Shown: positions 7,164-8,675 of the stretch, piece by piece
How positions within the stretch are numbered: the stretch's first letter is position 1
Layout: every line of letters starts with the position of its first letter
NCBI GenBank assembly: GCA_002454415.1
Contig: DKIT01000188.1
Location: 4,437-13,111, forward strand
DNA from: Sphingobacterium sp. UBA6711
GTDB lineage: Bacteria; Bacteroidota; Bacteroidia; Sphingobacteriales; Sphingobacteriaceae
Length of the DNA: 8,675 nucleotides
Reading direction: 5' to 3'
The notes under the pieces: generated by a model
Database searches by the model: none
The model's input: the letters and a program-made list of their open reading frames with translations, nothing else
Told to the model about the DNA's origin: nothing
Translations under genes and position numbers: made by a program

Positions 7164-7370
7164 TTACACCAATTTTATTTTCATCCCATCAAATTCAACA
7201 ACATCTCCTGGTCGCAATTTGAGTCTTTTCCTATAATCCACCTGCCCATTATACTTCACATAACCTTCAGATACAACCCATTGAGCCATAGCGCCATGCT
7301 CTACCCAATTTAAAGCTTTAAGTAACTGAATAAGCTGTATATATTCGCCCTCGATTTTAAATTCTTGCAT
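7164..7370 (-). CDS. Small S4-domain RNA-binding protein (YbcJ-like)
   Basis: The protein has 68 residues and is essentially one S4 domain, an RNA-binding fold found in ribosomal protein S4, pseudouridine synthases and small stand-alone proteins. It aligns in pattern with E. coli YbcJ and Bacillus YaaA/RlbA: helix YIQLIQLLKALNWVEHGA (10-27), then WVVSEGYVKYNG (31-42), YRKRLKLRPGD (46-56) and a final beta strand. Basic residues Arg47, Lys48, Arg49, Lys51 and Arg53 fit an RNA-contact surface. The family is thought to act in ribosome assembly or RNA handling; the exact target is not known. It precedes aroB by 50 bp, probably in one transcript driven from the promoter just before its ATG. Confidence 0.9.
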   Translation of the reverse strand: MQEFKIEGEYIQLIQLLKALNWVEHGAMAQWVVSEGYVKYNGQVDYRKRLKLRPGDVVEFDGMKIKLV

Positions 7371-7374
7371 TTCA

Positions 7375-7404
7375 CAAAAATAGTGGTTTAAGTGAGTAAT
7401 ACAA
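7375..7404 (-). promoter_or_regulatory. Promoter of the S4-aroB transcript
   Basis: On the minus strand TTG (7404-7402), a 19-bp spacer and TATTTTTG (7382-7375) match the Bacteroidota housekeeping promoter (-33 TTG, -7 TAnnTTTG) in sequence and spacing. The -7 box ends only 4 bases before the ATG at 7370, which places the predicted transcription start at or within a base or two of the start codon. Confidence 0.65.
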
Positions 7405-7416
7405 GAATAATCATCG

Positions 7417-7445
7417 TTTTAATGCATAGTAAATTGCTACATTTG
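7417..7445 (+). promoter_or_regulatory. Promoter of the proline dehydrogenase gene
   Basis: TACATTTG (7438-7445) is an exact match to the TAnnTTTG -7 box. TTTT (7417-7420), 17 bp upstream, is an imperfect -33 element. Predicted initiation at about 7449-7451 gives a leader of about 15 nt to ATG 7466. This promoter overlaps in territory with the divergent S4 promoter (7375-7404), 12 bases apart, so the two may compete or share regulation. Confidence 0.55.
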
Positions 7446-7465
7446 CGTTATTGCAAATAAAGATT

Positions 7466-8659
7466 ATGATTGAAAATTCTGAGCCCAAGACATTATCCTT
7501 TGATAATACAGAGATTGCTTTTAAGAGTAAAAGCGATAAGGATTTGGAAAGAGCGTATTGGTTATTCAAAATAATAGCGAATAACTTCTTGACAAAGGTA
7601 GGTCCATCGATGACCAACTTTGCGCTGAACATAGGATTACCTATCCAGGGCATCATCCGTAAAACGATCTTCAAACATTTCTGTGGCGGAGAAACCATCG
7701 AGGGTTGCGAAACTGCAATTAACGCCTTGGGAGAGAATGGTGTCGGCACAATCTTGGATTATTCAGTTGAAGGTGAAGAAACTGAAAATGCATTCGACGC
7801 TTGTTGCAACGAAGTGCTGCGTACCGTTGTTGCTGCCAGTAAAGACAAATACATTCCATTTTCGGTATTTAAACCAACCGGATTAGGCCGTTTTGAATTG
7901 TTTGAGAAGGTTAATGCCAAAGAGATATTAACAGAGAATGAGCAGGCAGAGTACCAACGGATGCTAGAACGTACTGACCGTATCTGCAAAGCCTGTCACG
8001 CCGCAGGTGTAAAAGTATTGGTGGATGCTGAACACTCATGGATTCAAGATGCTATAGATGATATAGCTCGTGAAATGATGGAAAAATACAATATGGAAAA
8101 ACCAATTGTATATAATACGTACCAATTGTATCGCAGTGATAAATTGGCGTCGCTGAAAGCTGATTTTGAATATGCCAAAGTAAGAGGATTTCACATGGGA
8201 GCTAAAATCGTACGCGGTGCCTACATGGAAATTGAACGTGCCCGAGCTGCTCAAAAAGGTTATCCAGACCCAATCCAGCCGAATAAAAATGCTGCTGATA
8301 GAGACTACAATGAAGCCATTGAATTTATATTAGATCATTTGGACAACTTTGGACTTATCGCAGGTACTCATAATGAGGATAGCAGCATGCTATTGGCAAA
8401 AGAAATTGACAGACGTGGTATCGATAGATCCACTGACCGTATCTACTTTGCTCAATTATTGGGGATGTCAGACAACCTTAGCTTTAATTTAGCGGCACAT
8501 GGTTATAATGTAGCTAAATATATGCCTTATGGACCGGTTAAAGCTGTTATGCCGTACCTTTTCCGTAGAGCGCAAGAAAATACATCTGTCGCCGGAGCGA
8601 CAGGTCGAGAGCTGGGACTCTTGATCAAAGAAAAACAAAGAAGAAAAGCTAGTCGATAA
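7466..8659 (+). CDS. Proline dehydrogenase (monofunctional PRODH)
   Basis: This FAD enzyme oxidises L-proline to 1-pyrroline-5-carboxylate and passes electrons to the quinone pool, the first step of proline catabolism. The protein has 397 residues and is a catalytic barrel without the P5C dehydrogenase domain of bifunctional PutA. Motifs in order: LVDAEHSWIQDAID (185-198), VYNTYQLYRSD (215-225), GAKIVRGAYMEIER (245-258), GTHNEDS (300-306), AQLLGMSDNLSF (329-340) and the proline-binding PYLFRRAQEN (363-372), where Arg367, Arg368 and Glu371 correspond to the substrate-carboxylate and specificity residues. I chose ATG 7466 over the TTG at 7451 because the TTG would sit at the predicted transcription start. 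It is divergent from the S4-aroB unit. Its last four codons and stop form part of the terminator. Codon use looks like its neighbours. Confidence 0.95.
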   Translation: MIENSEPKTLSFDNTEIAFKSKSDKDLERAYWLFKIIANNFLTKVGPSMTNFALNIGLPIQGIIRKTIFKHFCGGETIEGCETAINALGENGVGTILDYSVEGEETENAFDACCNEVLRTVVAASKDKYIPFSVFKPTGLGRFELFEKVNAKEILTENEQAEYQRMLERTDRICKACHAAGVKVLVDAEHSWIQDAIDDIAREMMEKYNMEKPIVYNTYQLYRSDKLASLKADFEYAKVRGFHMGAKIVRGAYMEIERARAAQKGYPDPIQPNKNAADRDYNEAIEFILDHLDNFGLIAGTHNEDSSMLLAKEIDRRGIDRSTDRIYFAQLLGMSDNLSFNLAAHGYNVAKYMPYGPVKAVMPYLFRRAQENTSVAGATGRELGLLIKEKQRRKASR

Positions 8660-8674
8660 CGACTAGCTTTTTTT
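8644..8674 (+). terminator. Rho-independent terminator overlapping the end of the proline dehydrogenase gene
   Basis: AAAAGCTAGTCG (8644-8655) pairs perfectly with CGACTAGCTTTT (8660-8671) around a 4-nt loop ATAA (8656-8659), followed by more T to 8674. The gene's TAA stop (8657-8659) occupies the loop. The poly-A on the left arm also gives the opposite strand a T tract, so it could act in both directions. Confidence 0.9.
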
Positions 8675-8675
8675 A

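Noticed and set aside
7150..7165. Inverted repeat AATATT-GTTT-AATATT between the S4 gene and aroB
   Set aside because: The stem is A/T only and six pairs long, with no T tract; expected by chance in AT-rich spacer, so not called a terminator.
8101..8131. Eleven-base direct repeat ACCAATTGTAT at 8101-8111 and 8121-8131
   Set aside because: It is inside conserved proline dehydrogenase coding sequence, the copies are in different frames, and there are no further units; most likely coincidence.

Overview
This window looks like a chromosomal segment from a member of the Bacteroidota, most likely a Sphingobacteriaceae-type organism. The evidence is moderate-to-low GC, genes lacking Shine-Dalgarno sequences, several matches to the Bacteroidota promoter consensus (TTG / about 19 bp / TAnnTTTG), a TonB-dependent receptor, and secreted proteins with plain Sec signal peptides. 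The genus is an inference. No tRNA, rRNA, CRISPR array, insertion sequence or phage gene is visible.

Left block (1-1957, minus strand): a probable three-gene operon. It runs from a GT-B glycosyltransferase (971-1957) through a secreted FKBP-type peptidyl-prolyl isomerase (233-964) to an aldo/keto reductase cut off by the window edge (1-246). The spacing is 6 bp between the first two genes, and the last two overlap by 14 bp. The FKBP gene carries an in-frame TAA (830-832) between its signal peptide/Lys-rich linker and its conserved domains, so it is called a pseudogene unless the stop is suppressed or is a sequencing error. This is the most anomalous feature of the window.

Middle block (2137-5071, plus strand): a secreted trinuclear-zinc phospholipase C / S1-P1 nuclease-fold enzyme with all nine expected metal ligands, followed by a short BtuB-like TonB-dependent receptor. 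The pair could be a surface hydrolysis-and-import module, but the substrate cannot be read from sequence. A strong bidirectional hairpin terminator (5126-5154) separates it from the convergent minus-strand gene for a secreted ThuA-domain protein (5214-5927).

Right block (6046-8675): a minus-strand pair of a YbcJ-type S4 RNA-binding protein and aroB (3-dehydroquinate synthase, shikimate pathway), diverging from a plus-strand monofunctional proline dehydrogenase. Consensus-like promoters for both directions lie in the 95 bp between 7371 and 7465. The S4 promoter sits so close to its ATG that a leaderless transcript is predicted. The proline dehydrogenase stop codon lies in the loop of its own terminator.

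Most of the window is ordinary housekeeping and envelope content. I see no convincing new multi-gene system. The points worth checking are the FKBP nonsense codon, the phospholipase C-like/TonB receptor pair, the leaderless S4 gene and the stop-in-terminator arrangement.
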